Assembly: GCA_902795435.1 (NCBI GenBank)
Contig: CADBLE010000004.1
Span: 9,365 to 71,600, forward strand
From: an uncultured Pseudomonadota bacterium
GTDB taxonomy: Bacteria > Pseudomonadota > Alphaproteobacteria > Rs-D84
Length of the DNA stretch: 62,236 nucleotides
Direction: 5' to 3'
The translations under genes and the position numbers were made by a program. Of the stretch, positions 44,237 through 53,127 are shown one piece after another. Under the pieces are notes generated by a model that had not been told where the DNA came from, ran no database searches, and saw nothing but the letters and a program-made list of their open reading frames with translations. The stretch's first letter is position 1. Every line of letters begins with the position of its first letter.

Positions 44237-44317
44237 TTTAATTATCCCCCCACTTGTAAAAATCATTTCTTAGTGTTATATTATCATAAAACCGAGGATA
44301 AAAAAAGGAGCAATCGT

Positions 44318-44776
44318 ATGCCAAAGTTTAATATTATATCTCAATTTATGAAAGATATCTCTTTTGAAAGCCCAAATGTGCCAGAATTATTCTTTAAACA
44401 AGACAATGGCCAGGCTAAAATTGAAATCAACATTGATATCAATATCAAGGGTGCAGACAACAATTTATACATGGTAGATTTGATTACCAAGGTTCATTCT
44501 AAATTAGAAGCAGACAGCAAAACTATCTTTTTAATTGAATCAACATACACCGGAATGGTTCAATACGAAGAAAAAGACGAAGATGCTAAAAAGAAAACTC
44601 TGTTGATAGATGTTCCAACATTGTTGTTCCCAACCGTTCGTTCTTTGGTAACAAGATTGACATCTGAATCTGGTTTTCCAACATTTGTAATGCAACCTGT
44701 TGATTTTGCGGCTTTGTATGAACAAAGACAAAATGCAATGAAACAAAACGCAGAAACAAAACCTGCAAACGAATAA
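44318..44776 (+). CDS. secB: Protein-export chaperone SecB
   Basis: 152 residues from ATG 44318, with AAAGGAG 7 nt upstream; the longer upstream frame is not used. FMKDISFESPNVPELF is the SecB lead, followed by the strand core and LLFPTVRSLVTRLTSESGFPTFVMQPVDFAALYEQR. It holds preproteins unfolded and hands them to SecA, consistent with the SecDF-YajC genes at 18-20 kb. Divergent from mltA. Confidence 0.95.
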   Translation: MPKFNIISQFMKDISFESPNVPELFFKQDNGQAKIEINIDINIKGADNNLYMVDLITKVHSKLEADSKTIFLIESTYTGMVQYEEKDEDAKKKTLLIDVPTLLFPTVRSLVTRLTSESGFPTFVMQPVDFAALYEQRQNAMKQNAETKPANE

Positions 44777-44787
44777 AAAATAAAAAA

Positions 44788-44822
44788 ACAAAAAAACACC
44801 GGCAAATGCCGGTGTTTTTTAT
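44788..44822 (+). terminator. Rho-independent terminator of secB
   Basis: 9-bp stem AACACCGGC/GCCGGTGTT with AAAT loop (44795-44816), six Ts after it. It is the exact reverse complement of the terminator stem-loop at 47483-47504. Probably works for the convergent yebC too. Confidence 0.93.
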
Positions 44823-44837
44823 TATTATTTCTGACAA

Positions 44838-45554
44838 TTATGCAGCGGCTGTAAACACCTTTTGCACGTCATCATTTGCGTCCAAAGCATCAACCAATCT
44901 TTCGATTTTTGCGTATGCTTCGTCATCTAAATCAACAGGCATATTTGGAACCCATGTGATTTCTGCATTTTCAGGTTCGCCTAATTTATCAGCCAATGCC
45001 TTTTGAATATTCATGAAATTATCAGGTTTTGTTGTGATAATGAAACCTTCTTCACTGGATTCAAGGTTGTCTGCATCAACTTCCATAACCAATTCCATCA
45101 TTTCATCTTCACTTTTACCGATAGAGGCAGGATACATAATTTGACCAACATGTGAAAACATGAATACTACGGAACCTTCTTCACCCATGTTACCGCCATT
45201 CTTGGCAAAAATATTACGGATTTCTGGAACGGTTCTGCGTGGATTATCTGTCAATGCTTCTACAATAACAGGAACGGCATTTGGGCCATAACCTTCGTAT
45301 CTTACGGCTACGAAATTATCTGTATTTGCACCAGACGCCTTTTCAATAGCGCGTTTAATATTATCATTAGGCATAGACGCTTTACGTGCCTGTAAAATTG
45401 CCAAACGCAATCTTGGGTTGTTATCAGGATTTTTATCACCCAATTTTGCAGCCATTGTGATTTCACGTGCCAATTTTGTAAACAAACCGCTACGTGCTGC
45501 ATCAACTAATCCTTTCTTGTGTTGGATGTTGTGCCATTTACTGTGTCCAGACAT
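44838..45554 (-). CDS. yebC: YebC/PmpR-family protein
   Basis: 238 residues. The opening MSGHSKWHNIQHKKGLVDAAR and GTNMGEEGSVVFMF-like centre (GGNMGEEGSVVFMFS) are the family signature. Members are transcription regulators or, as shown for some, translation factors that relieve stalling at proline runs. It sits beside ruvA, as in many bacteria, but divergently. Confidence 0.94.
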   Translation of the reverse strand: MSGHSKWHNIQHKKGLVDAARSGLFTKLAREITMAAKLGDKNPDNNPRLRLAILQARKASMPNDNIKRAIEKASGANTDNFVAVRYEGYGPNAVPVIVEALTDNPRRTVPEIRNIFAKNGGNMGEEGSVVFMFSHVGQIMYPASIGKSEDEMMELVMEVDADNLESSEEGFIITTKPDNFMNIQKALADKLGEPENAEITWVPNMPVDLDDEAYAKIERLVDALDANDDVQKVFTAAA

Positions 45555-45604
45555 ATTTGACCTTTTGATTTAATTAGATTAAAATTACAAAAAAAGGATA
45601 ACAA

Positions 45605-46177
45605 ATGATTGGAAAATTGCAAGGTATAATTGACTATATTGGCGATGGATTCGTTATTTTGATGGTAAATGGGGTCGGATACAAGGTTTATAGTCCTGAA
45701 ATTTTATCATTAAAAAGCAATGTTTCATTATGGATTGAAACAATTGTCCGCGAAGATTCTATCCGTTTATTTGGGTTTTCAACCCTTGCTGGCCAGGGTC
45801 TTTTTAACCAATTGACCAGTGTTTCTGGTGTTGGACCAAAGGTTGCATTGGCAATAATGTCTACAATTAAAACGGATACTCTGATGTCCGCCATCGCAAC
45901 TGGTGATGCAAAAACAATTGCAACAACCCCGGGCGTTGGCAAGAAAGTAGCCGAAAAAATCATTGTTGAATTGAAAAACAAAATGGGTGGTGGCACATTT
46001 GATTTTTCTGTTGCCGACAATGGTGTATTGCCTGATTTGTTATCTGCACTTGAATCATTGGGTTATCGCCGTATGGATATTATAGAAATGGCACAACATT
46101 TGGTTTCACAAAATCCAGATATGGATGTTGCTAAATTGGTTCCAATGGCATTAAAAGAAATAAGTGGTAATAAATAA
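45605..46177 (+). CDS. ruvA: Holliday junction branch-migration subunit RuvA
   Basis: 190 residues. OB-fold domain with MIGKLQGIIDYIGDGFVILMVNGVGYKV, then two helix-hairpin-helix motifs (SVSGVGPKVALAIM, TTPGVGKKVAEKIIVELK). The C-terminal domain III that binds RuvB follows an acidic pin region. Translation is probably coupled to mnmE. Confidence 0.95.
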   Translation: MIGKLQGIIDYIGDGFVILMVNGVGYKVYSPEILSLKSNVSLWIETIVREDSIRLFGFSTLAGQGLFNQLTSVSGVGPKVALAIMSTIKTDTLMSAIATGDAKTIATTPGVGKKVAEKIIVELKNKMGGGTFDFSVADNGVLPDLLSALESLGYRRMDIIEMAQHLVSQNPDMDVAKLVPMALKEISGNK

Positions 46178-46178
46178 A

Positions 46179-47471
46179 ATGAATAATGAAACTATATTTG
46201 CACTGTCCAGTGCGCACGGAAAATCTGGTGTGGCGGTTATTCGTATCAGTGGTAATGAATTGACCGAATTATTTCATAAAATTATAAATAAAACCGAACA
46301 CACACCACGACACGCATATTACACAAATTTCCAAGATGATAATGGTGATTTAATTGACCAATGTATTGCTATATTTTTTAATGCACCCTATTCTTTCACC
46401 GGCGAAGATGTTATTGAAATTTATTCACACGGTTCCCCTGCGGTAATAAATAAAATATTTGATTATCTGCGCCAACACGGTTGCAGAATTGCAAATCGTG
46501 GTGAATTTTCCAAACGCGCATTTTATAACAACAAAATGGATTTAACAGATGTCGATGGTTTGATTGCATTGCTTGATGCACAAACAGACAAACAAAGACA
46601 ATCTGCGTTAAAATCTTTAACCGGTCAAGATTCTAAAATCTATAATGAATATCGTAATCAAATGATTGAAATATCTGCTTATTCTGCGGCTATACTTGAT
46701 TATGACGAAGATGATTTACCAAAAAATATAACTGATAAAATATTAAACAAAACAAAAGATTTATTATCAGAATTGCAATCAACAATATCTTCTTGGCATG
46801 GAAGTCGCGCCCTACGCAATGGTTTCAATATTGTTTTGGTTGGCGAAACAAATGTTGGTAAATCTTCTATATTTAATAAACTTGTTGGATATAATCGTGC
46901 AATTGTTTCTGATATTGCCGGCACAACAAGAGATGTCGTTTCAACACAAATAGATATAGATGGTTATTTGGTGAATATATCTGATACAGCGGGCATTCGT
47001 GAAACAAATGATGAAATAGAAAAAATTGGTATTGAACGCACCCAGGCAGAAACACAAAACGCCGATTTAATAATTCATGTCTATAATGAAATACCAGACA
47101 CAATAAACAAAAACGAAATCACAGTTATAAATAAATCTGATTTATTGAAAGATAAAAACAACCCCGATGTTATTTACACATCTGCCAAGACAGGTGATGG
47201 TTTTGATGAATTGTTGAAAATAATTAAAACAAAAATGTTTGATTTAATGTCTGGAACCGAATCTCATGTTGCGTTAAACGAAAGAACATACGAATATTTA
47301 TCCGTTGCAATAGACGAATTAAATAACGCAATAAATTTATATGACGGCAATTATGATATTTTCGCAGAACATGTCAGACGCGGTGCAGACGCAATTGGAA
47401 AAATATTGGGTGTAATCACAACCGAAGAAATTGCAGACGCAACATTTTCACAACTTTGTTTAGGTAAATAA
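46179..47471 (+). CDS. mnmE: tRNA modification GTPase MnmE
   Basis: 430 residues from ATG 46179, 1 nt after the ruvA stop. N-terminal tetrahydrofolate-binding domain (ETIFALSSAHGKSGVAVIRISG), helical domain, G domain with GETNVGKSS, DIAGTTRD, DTAG and NKSD, and the C-terminal CLGK, whose Cys is the conserved one. With MnmG it modifies U34 of several tRNAs. Confidence 0.96.
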   Translation: MNNETIFALSSAHGKSGVAVIRISGNELTELFHKIINKTEHTPRHAYYTNFQDDNGDLIDQCIAIFFNAPYSFTGEDVIEIYSHGSPAVINKIFDYLRQHGCRIANRGEFSKRAFYNNKMDLTDVDGLIALLDAQTDKQRQSALKSLTGQDSKIYNEYRNQMIEISAYSAAILDYDEDDLPKNITDKILNKTKDLLSELQSTISSWHGSRALRNGFNIVLVGETNVGKSSIFNKLVGYNRAIVSDIAGTTRDVVSTQIDIDGYLVNISDTAGIRETNDEIEKIGIERTQAETQNADLIIHVYNEIPDTINKNEITVINKSDLLKDKNNPDVIYTSAKTGDGFDELLKIIKTKMFDLMSGTESHVALNERTYEYLSVAIDELNNAINLYDGNYDIFAEHVRRGADAIGKILGVITTEEIADATFSQLCLGK

Positions 47472-47480
47472 AAAACTAAA

Positions 47481-47510
47481 AAAACACCGGCATTTGCCGG
47501 TGTTTTTTTA
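47481..47510 (+). terminator. Rho-independent terminator of mnmE
   Basis: 9-bp stem AACACCGGC/GCCGGTGTT with ATTT loop (47483-47504), then seven Ts. Same palindrome as at 44.8 kb in the other orientation. Confidence 0.93.
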
Positions 47511-49088
47511 TTCGTGTCTGTCTGGATATTTTCCATCTATCAGATTTTTACGAACAAGATGGTGTTTAACCTTTTGCGTACTTGTCATTGGCAAATCTTC
47601 TGTTGTCATCGCAAAATGGGTTACCCATTTATAAGAAGCAACTTGTTTATTCTTTTCTGCAATTTCTTTTGCCAATTTTTCCATTGTCATACCTGGTTCA
47701 ACTTGGAATACGCCGTATGAAACTGTTTTATCACCAACCTTGTGTTCAAAAACAGCAACATTTTTTACGCCTTCTATTTCTATGAACAGACCTTCCAATT
47801 CATCAGGATAAACATTTTTACCACTGTCCAAAACAATTACTTGTTTTTTACGACCTGCAAAATGTAATTCACCGTTTTTATCCATATACATCATATCACC
47901 AGTATTAAACCAACCATCTTGGTCAAATACTGTTGAATTGACTTCTGGATTATTCAGATAACCACCAAAAACCTGATGTCCGCGTAACCATAATACACCA
48001 ACGCCATTTTCATCTTTGTCACGAATTTCACATTCGTTATTAGATGTTGGCGCACCAACTGAATAAGCCAATCTTTTGTTTGTTGGTTTGGAAATACAGA
48101 TTGGTCCAACGGTTTCTGTTAAACCATAACCCTGAATAAATGCGAGGCCCAAAGATTCATAAAATTTTTCAACCTCTGGCTTTGTAGCCGCACCACCCGC
48201 AATCAACAATTTTACACGACCACCAAATATATCCAATACAGGTTCTTGAACCTTTCTTACAAAGAAATCAAGTCCCATATCTTTCAATGTTTTTTGGTTA
48301 TTCAAAATAAACGAAGCAACACGCCATTTCTTTTGTGCCTTCATTCCGTCAATAATTTTATTGCGGAACAATTCCCACAAACGTGGAACAGCAGGTATAA
48401 CATGTGGTCTAAATTTCTTGAAATCGTCCAAAATGTATTTTGGATTGATTGTTGGTTGTAATACAAGTGACGCACCATAATGAACGGTTGCCAACACACC
48501 AATTGCAAAACCAAAGATGTGATACAGTGGCAAAAATCCATACATAACATCACCAGAATGGAAATATTCAGACATATCTTCCAATGAATTTGCACATTCT
48601 GTCAAATTAAAGTGAGTCAAAGGAACAACCTTTGGTGTGCCGGTTGACCCAGATGTAAATGACATTGTTGCAATATCTGTTGATTCAGATGGATATGGTC
48701 TTAAATCATAATCTATACCACCATCTTTTGTTGTGATATCAAAGAATTTGAATTTGTCTGTTTTATAAAAGAAAGATTGTTCTGCACAGACAAATTTGCA
48801 TCCTGCGATTTCACACATTTTATCATATTCAATTGGTGTTAAATTTGTATCTAACATCAATGCAGTTGCACCTAAATACCAGATAGCAAACAAGGTCAAT
48901 GGGAATTGTGGTAAATTATGAGATAACACACCAACAACATCACCATGTTTAACACCCGCATCACGCAGAGTTGCTGCACGCGCACGAACCTGTTCTATGA
49001 ATTGAGAATAAGTTACATTTTCACGAACCAGAAACAAATTCTCGGGCCATTGATTCACTGCATTTTCTAATTTTTGATACATATTCAT
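47508..49088 (-). CDS. AMP-forming acyl-CoA/acyl-acid ligase, paralogue C
   Basis: 526 residues, ANL superfamily. P-loop MSFTSGSTGTPKVVPLTH, A5 motif GYGLTETVGP, A7/A8 FNTGDMMYMDKNGELHFAGRKKQVIV, and the C-terminal Lys in TSTQKVKHH. It activates a carboxylic acid as acyl-AMP, most likely a fatty acid to CoA. Substrate unknown. Last of three tandem paralogues, 17 bp after the middle one. Confidence 0.85.
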   Translation of the reverse strand: MNMYQKLENAVNQWPENLFLVRENVTYSQFIEQVRARAATLRDAGVKHGDVVGVLSHNLPQFPLTLFAIWYLGATALMLDTNLTPIEYDKMCEIAGCKFVCAEQSFFYKTDKFKFFDITTKDGGIDYDLRPYPSESTDIATMSFTSGSTGTPKVVPLTHFNLTECANSLEDMSEYFHSGDVMYGFLPLYHIFGFAIGVLATVHYGASLVLQPTINPKYILDDFKKFRPHVIPAVPRLWELFRNKIIDGMKAQKKWRVASFILNNQKTLKDMGLDFFVRKVQEPVLDIFGGRVKLLIAGGAATKPEVEKFYESLGLAFIQGYGLTETVGPICISKPTNKRLAYSVGAPTSNNECEIRDKDENGVGVLWLRGHQVFGGYLNNPEVNSTVFDQDGWFNTGDMMYMDKNGELHFAGRKKQVIVLDSGKNVYPDELEGLFIEIEGVKNVAVFEHKVGDKTVSYGVFQVEPGMTMEKLAKEIAEKNKQVASYKWVTHFAMTTEDLPMTSTQKVKHHLVRKNLIDGKYPDRHE

Positions 49089-49105
49089 TTTTACTATTCC
49101 TTTTT

Positions 49106-50686
49106 TTATTCGTGTCTTTCAGTGTATCTGCCATCCATTAAATATTGGCGAACGACATGATGTTTTATTTTTTGTGTACTTGTCAATGGCAAATCTTCTG
49201 TTGTCATTGCAAAATGTGTCACCCATTTATAAGGTGCAACCTGTTTATTCTTTTCTGCAATTTCTTTTGCCAATTTTTCCATTGTCATGCCGTCTTCTAC
49301 ACTGAATACGCCATACGAAACTGTCTTGTCATTGATTTCATATTCAAACACAGCGACATTTTTTACCCCGTCTATTTCCAGGAACAATGCCTCTAATTCA
49401 TCAGGATAAACATTTTTACCACTGTCCAAAACAATTACTTGTTTTTTACGACCGGCAAAATGCAATTCGCCGTTTTTATCCATAGAAACCAAATCACCAG
49501 TACAGAAGAAACCATCTTTATCAAAAGATTCTTTGTTTGCTTCTTCATTGTTCATATAGCCACCAAAAATTTGTTTTCCGCGAACCCATAACATACCGAT
49601 ACCGTCGCTATCTTTGTGACGGATATCAATTTCAACATCACCCATTGGTGCGCCAAATGCATATGGAACACGGTTTTTAATAGGTTTAGAACAACAAATT
49701 GGTCCAACTGTTTCGGTCATACCATAACCCTGGGCAAATGCGAGTCCAAGTTGTGTATAGAATTTTTCAACTTCTGGTTTTGTAGCCGCACCACCTGCAA
49801 CCAAGAATCTTGCATTTTTACCAAAGATTCCACGAACCATACCCAAAACTTTATCAACGGTTTTACCCATACCAATCATACGCAACCATTTTTGGTTATT
49901 CATAATGAATGATACCAATCCCCATTTCTTTTTGGCTTTGATTCCATCAATAATCTTTTTACGGAAAATTTCCCATACCTTTGGCACAGCCGGTATAACA
50001 TGTGGGTTATATTGTGCAAAATCAGACAATATAGCATTTGGATTTATTGTTGATTGCAATAATATTCCCATTCCAAAATGAAGTGGTGCCAAGAAACCAA
50101 CTGCGAACCCAAACACATGATATAATGGCAAGAACGCATACATCACTTCATCATGACGCAACCATTGTCCCAAATATTCCAAATTTTCAGAACAACGAAT
50201 CAAATTCGCATGTGTCAAAGGCACAATCTTTGGGATTCCAGTTGAACCAGATGTGAAAGATAATGTTGCAATATCATCATCTTTTAATGGATAAGGTTCC
50301 AGATTTTCATCTGTTTTTTCGTCTTTTGTTGTGATATCAAAAAATTTGAAACCTTTTGCATCATAAAAGAATGATTTTTCAGCACATACAACTTTACAAC
50401 CTGCGCGTTCTGTCATATTGTTATATTCATCTGCTGTTAAATTTGTATCTAACAACAAAGCACGTGCACCCAAATACCAAATTGCAAATAATGTTGATAC
50501 AAATTCAGGTATATTGTGCGACAACAAACCAACTGTATCCCCTGGTTTTACACCAAATTCATGCAAACTTGTTGCACGCGCTTTAATGTATTTTGGCAAT
50601 TCTTCAAAAGTGATATTTTCACGAACCAAAAATACAGTTTTTGGACTTTTTTGGATAATCTGTTCCAATAATTTATACATATTCAT
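49106..50686 (-). CDS. AMP-forming acyl-CoA/acyl-acid ligase, paralogue B
   Basis: 526 residues with the same motif set: LSFTSGSTGIPKIVPLTH, GYGMTETVGP, FCTGDLVSMDKNGELHFAGRKKQVIV, LTSTQKIKHH. Same length as paralogue C, and several blocks are nearly identical, such as VIVLDSGKNVYPDELE, while the middle third differs. Its ATG overlaps the stop of paralogue A by one base (TAATG), so translation is coupled. Confidence 0.85.
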   Translation of the reverse strand: MNMYKLLEQIIQKSPKTVFLVRENITFEELPKYIKARATSLHEFGVKPGDTVGLLSHNIPEFVSTLFAIWYLGARALLLDTNLTADEYNNMTERAGCKVVCAEKSFFYDAKGFKFFDITTKDEKTDENLEPYPLKDDDIATLSFTSGSTGIPKIVPLTHANLIRCSENLEYLGQWLRHDEVMYAFLPLYHVFGFAVGFLAPLHFGMGILLQSTINPNAILSDFAQYNPHVIPAVPKVWEIFRKKIIDGIKAKKKWGLVSFIMNNQKWLRMIGMGKTVDKVLGMVRGIFGKNARFLVAGGAATKPEVEKFYTQLGLAFAQGYGMTETVGPICCSKPIKNRVPYAFGAPMGDVEIDIRHKDSDGIGMLWVRGKQIFGGYMNNEEANKESFDKDGFFCTGDLVSMDKNGELHFAGRKKQVIVLDSGKNVYPDELEALFLEIDGVKNVAVFEYEINDKTVSYGVFSVEDGMTMEKLAKEIAEKNKQVAPYKWVTHFAMTTEDLPLTSTQKIKHHVVRQYLMDGRYTERHE

Positions 50687-52284
50687 TATAACATCTCCCG
50701 CAGTTTACTTGTGTTTTCAGGATATTTACCATCTATTAAATTTTGACGAACAACATGATGCTTGATTTTCTGTGTACTTGTCATAGGTAAATCTTCCGTT
50801 GTCATTGCAAAATGGGTTACCCATTTATAAGGTGCCAATTTACGATTAGCCAGCGCAACTTGTGCTGCAAGTTTAATAAAACTCATACCCTTTTCTACCT
50901 GGAACACACCATAAGATACAGTTTTATTAGCAACCTTGTGTTCAAAAACAGCGACATTTTTCACACCGTCTATTTCCATAAACAACGCTTCTAATTCATC
51001 AGGATAAACATTTTTACCACTGTCCAAAACAATTACTTGTTTTTTACGACCAGCAAAATGGTATTGTTTATTTTTATCCAAATACACCAAATCACCAGTG
51101 TTAAACCAACCATCTTTATCAAAAGATTCTGAATTGGCGTTTTTGTTGTTCAAATAACCATTAAATACATTTGGTCCACGAACCCACAATGTTCCAATTC
51201 CCTTTTCATTGGCGTCACGAATTGTGCATTCAGAACAACCAATTGGAACACCAAACGCAAATGGAACACGATGTTTCGTAGGACGCGAACAACAGAACGG
51301 TCCAACCGTTTCTGTCATACCATATCCCTGAACAAATGCGATACCAAGGGATTCGTAAAACTTTTCAACTTCTGGCTTTGTGGCCGCACCACCTGCAATC
51401 ATCAAACTTACACGACCACCAAACACATCACGCAAAGGTTTTTGTATCTTTTCTACAAGTTTTTTAAGACCGATTGCGCGCAAGAATTTTTGATGATTTA
51501 ACACGAAAGATGCAATCCACCAAACATGTTTTGCCTTGGCCTGTTCAATGATTTTGTTACGGAAAACTTCCCATAATCTTGGAACAGCAGGAATACAATG
51601 TGGTTTATAAACCTTGAAATCTTCCATGATGGCTTTTGGATTTATACTTGGTTGTAATAAAATTCCCATCTGGAAATACATAGGTGCCAAAATACCACCT
51701 GCAAAACCAAATATATGATACAATGGCAAGAAACCATACATGATTTCATTTTTATGCAACCATTTACCCATATCGGCATAGCAATCAGAAGATGTTTTCA
51801 GATTCCCATGTGTCAAAGGCACAACCTTTGGATTACCGGTCGAACCAGATGTAAATGACATTGTTGCAATATCATTTTCAGTCAATTTAGCCGGTTTTAA
51901 TTTTGCATCTGCCTTGCCATCTTCTGTTGTAATATCAAAGAACTTAAATCCTTTGGCTTTATAAAAGAAAGATTTTTCAGCACACACAAATTTACATTTA
52001 ACCGTTTTAGTCATATTGTCATATTCGAACGGTGTTAAATTTGTATCCAGTAATAATACAGTTGCACCCAAATACCAAATCGCAAAAAGAGTCAGCGGAA
52101 ATTCTGGAATATTATGCGACAACAAACCAACAACATCACCAGCCTTAACCCCCGCATCACGCAATGTTGTTGCACGCGCATGAACCATTTTCAAAAAGTT
52201 TTTAAATGTGACTTTTTCGCGTACCAAATACAAAGCATCTGGCGATTCTTTCGCCACCTGCTCTAAAAGATGATACATATTCAT
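50686..52284 (-). CDS. AMP-forming acyl-CoA/acyl-acid ligase, paralogue A
   Basis: 532 residues from ATG 52284 (AAGGA 7 nt upstream; the in-frame codons before it are not needed). Motifs: MSFTSGSTGNPKVVPLTH, GYGMTETVGP, FNTGDLVYLDKNKQYHFAGRKKQVIV, TSTQKIKHH. First gene of the trio. The N-terminus MNMYHLLEQ matches the MNMYxLLEQ and MNMYQKLEN of the others. None carries an acyltransferase, carrier-protein or membrane domain. Confidence 0.85.
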   Translation of the reverse strand: MNMYHLLEQVAKESPDALYLVREKVTFKNFLKMVHARATTLRDAGVKAGDVVGLLSHNIPEFPLTLFAIWYLGATVLLLDTNLTPFEYDNMTKTVKCKFVCAEKSFFYKAKGFKFFDITTEDGKADAKLKPAKLTENDIATMSFTSGSTGNPKVVPLTHGNLKTSSDCYADMGKWLHKNEIMYGFLPLYHIFGFAGGILAPMYFQMGILLQPSINPKAIMEDFKVYKPHCIPAVPRLWEVFRNKIIEQAKAKHVWWIASFVLNHQKFLRAIGLKKLVEKIQKPLRDVFGGRVSLMIAGGAATKPEVEKFYESLGIAFVQGYGMTETVGPFCCSRPTKHRVPFAFGVPIGCSECTIRDANEKGIGTLWVRGPNVFNGYLNNKNANSESFDKDGWFNTGDLVYLDKNKQYHFAGRKKQVIVLDSGKNVYPDELEALFMEIDGVKNVAVFEHKVANKTVSYGVFQVEKGMSFIKLAAQVALANRKLAPYKWVTHFAMTTEDLPMTSTQKIKHHVVRQNLIDGKYPENTSKLREML

Positions 52285-52353
52285 AATAAAAATCCTTGTT
52301 GTTTTTATATTGGACAAGGTATATTATAGTATTACAAAAAAAAGATTGCAATT

Positions 52354-53127
52354 ATGAAAATATTGACACTGAATATAAATTCTATACGCGCCCATATTGA
52401 AAGTTTCATGGAAATTTTGAGAAATGGGGAATATGACACCATCTTGGTTCAAGAATTAAAGGTTGAAAATGCCAATTTCCCTTATAATTTATTGGACGAA
52501 TATGGATATAATATCAAGGTTTTTGGTCAAAAATCTTGGAACGGGGTTGCTGTATTTTCTAAATATTCTATTGAAGATGTCACAATGGGTATGCCGGGAT
52601 ATGCAGATATAAATTCAAGATTTCTTGAATGTGTGATTGACGGTCGTGTTCGCGTTATAAATGTATATATGCCAAATGGTGATAATATTGAATCCCCAAA
52701 ATTCCAATATAAACTTGAATGGATGAACGCATTTACAAAATACATATCTAATTTTATTGACAGCGAAGAACCTGTCATAATCGGTGGTGATTATAATGTT
52801 GCAATCACAGATGGCGATATATGGAATCCAAAAAATTACATTGGTTCTTCTATCTCTGCACAAGAGGCACGTGATATCATGCAACAATGGTTGGACATGG
52901 GTTGGATAGACGCATGGCGTAAATTACACCCAACCGAAACAGATTACACATGGTATGGATATCGTGGTCGTGATACCGTTGGTAACAAACAAGGATTGCG
53001 ATTAGACTATTTCTTGTGCAATAAAACAGCAGAAAAAATTATTAAAAATTGTGAAATAGATATTGAACCACGTATGGCTGATAAACCAACCGACCATTGT
53101 GGTTTAATGATTACATTACAAGACTAG
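52354..53127 (+). CDS. xth: Exodeoxyribonuclease III / AP endonuclease
   Basis: 257 residues, EEP fold. MKILTLNINSIRAHIESF, catalytic Glu in LVQELKV, WNGVAVFSK, GGDYNVAITDGDIWNP (Asp-Asn), and the end RLDYFLCN with KPTDHCGLMITL (Asp-His). It removes AP sites and 3' blocks. Converges on addB with a 4-bp overlap. Confidence 0.95.
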   Translation: MKILTLNINSIRAHIESFMEILRNGEYDTILVQELKVENANFPYNLLDEYGYNIKVFGQKSWNGVAVFSKYSIEDVTMGMPGYADINSRFLECVIDGRVRVINVYMPNGDNIESPKFQYKLEWMNAFTKYISNFIDSEEPVIIGGDYNVAITDGDIWNPKNYIGSSISAQEARDIMQQWLDMGWIDAWRKLHPTETDYTWYGYRGRDTVGNKQGLRLDYFLCNKTAEKIIKNCEIDIEPRMADKPTDHCGLMITLQD

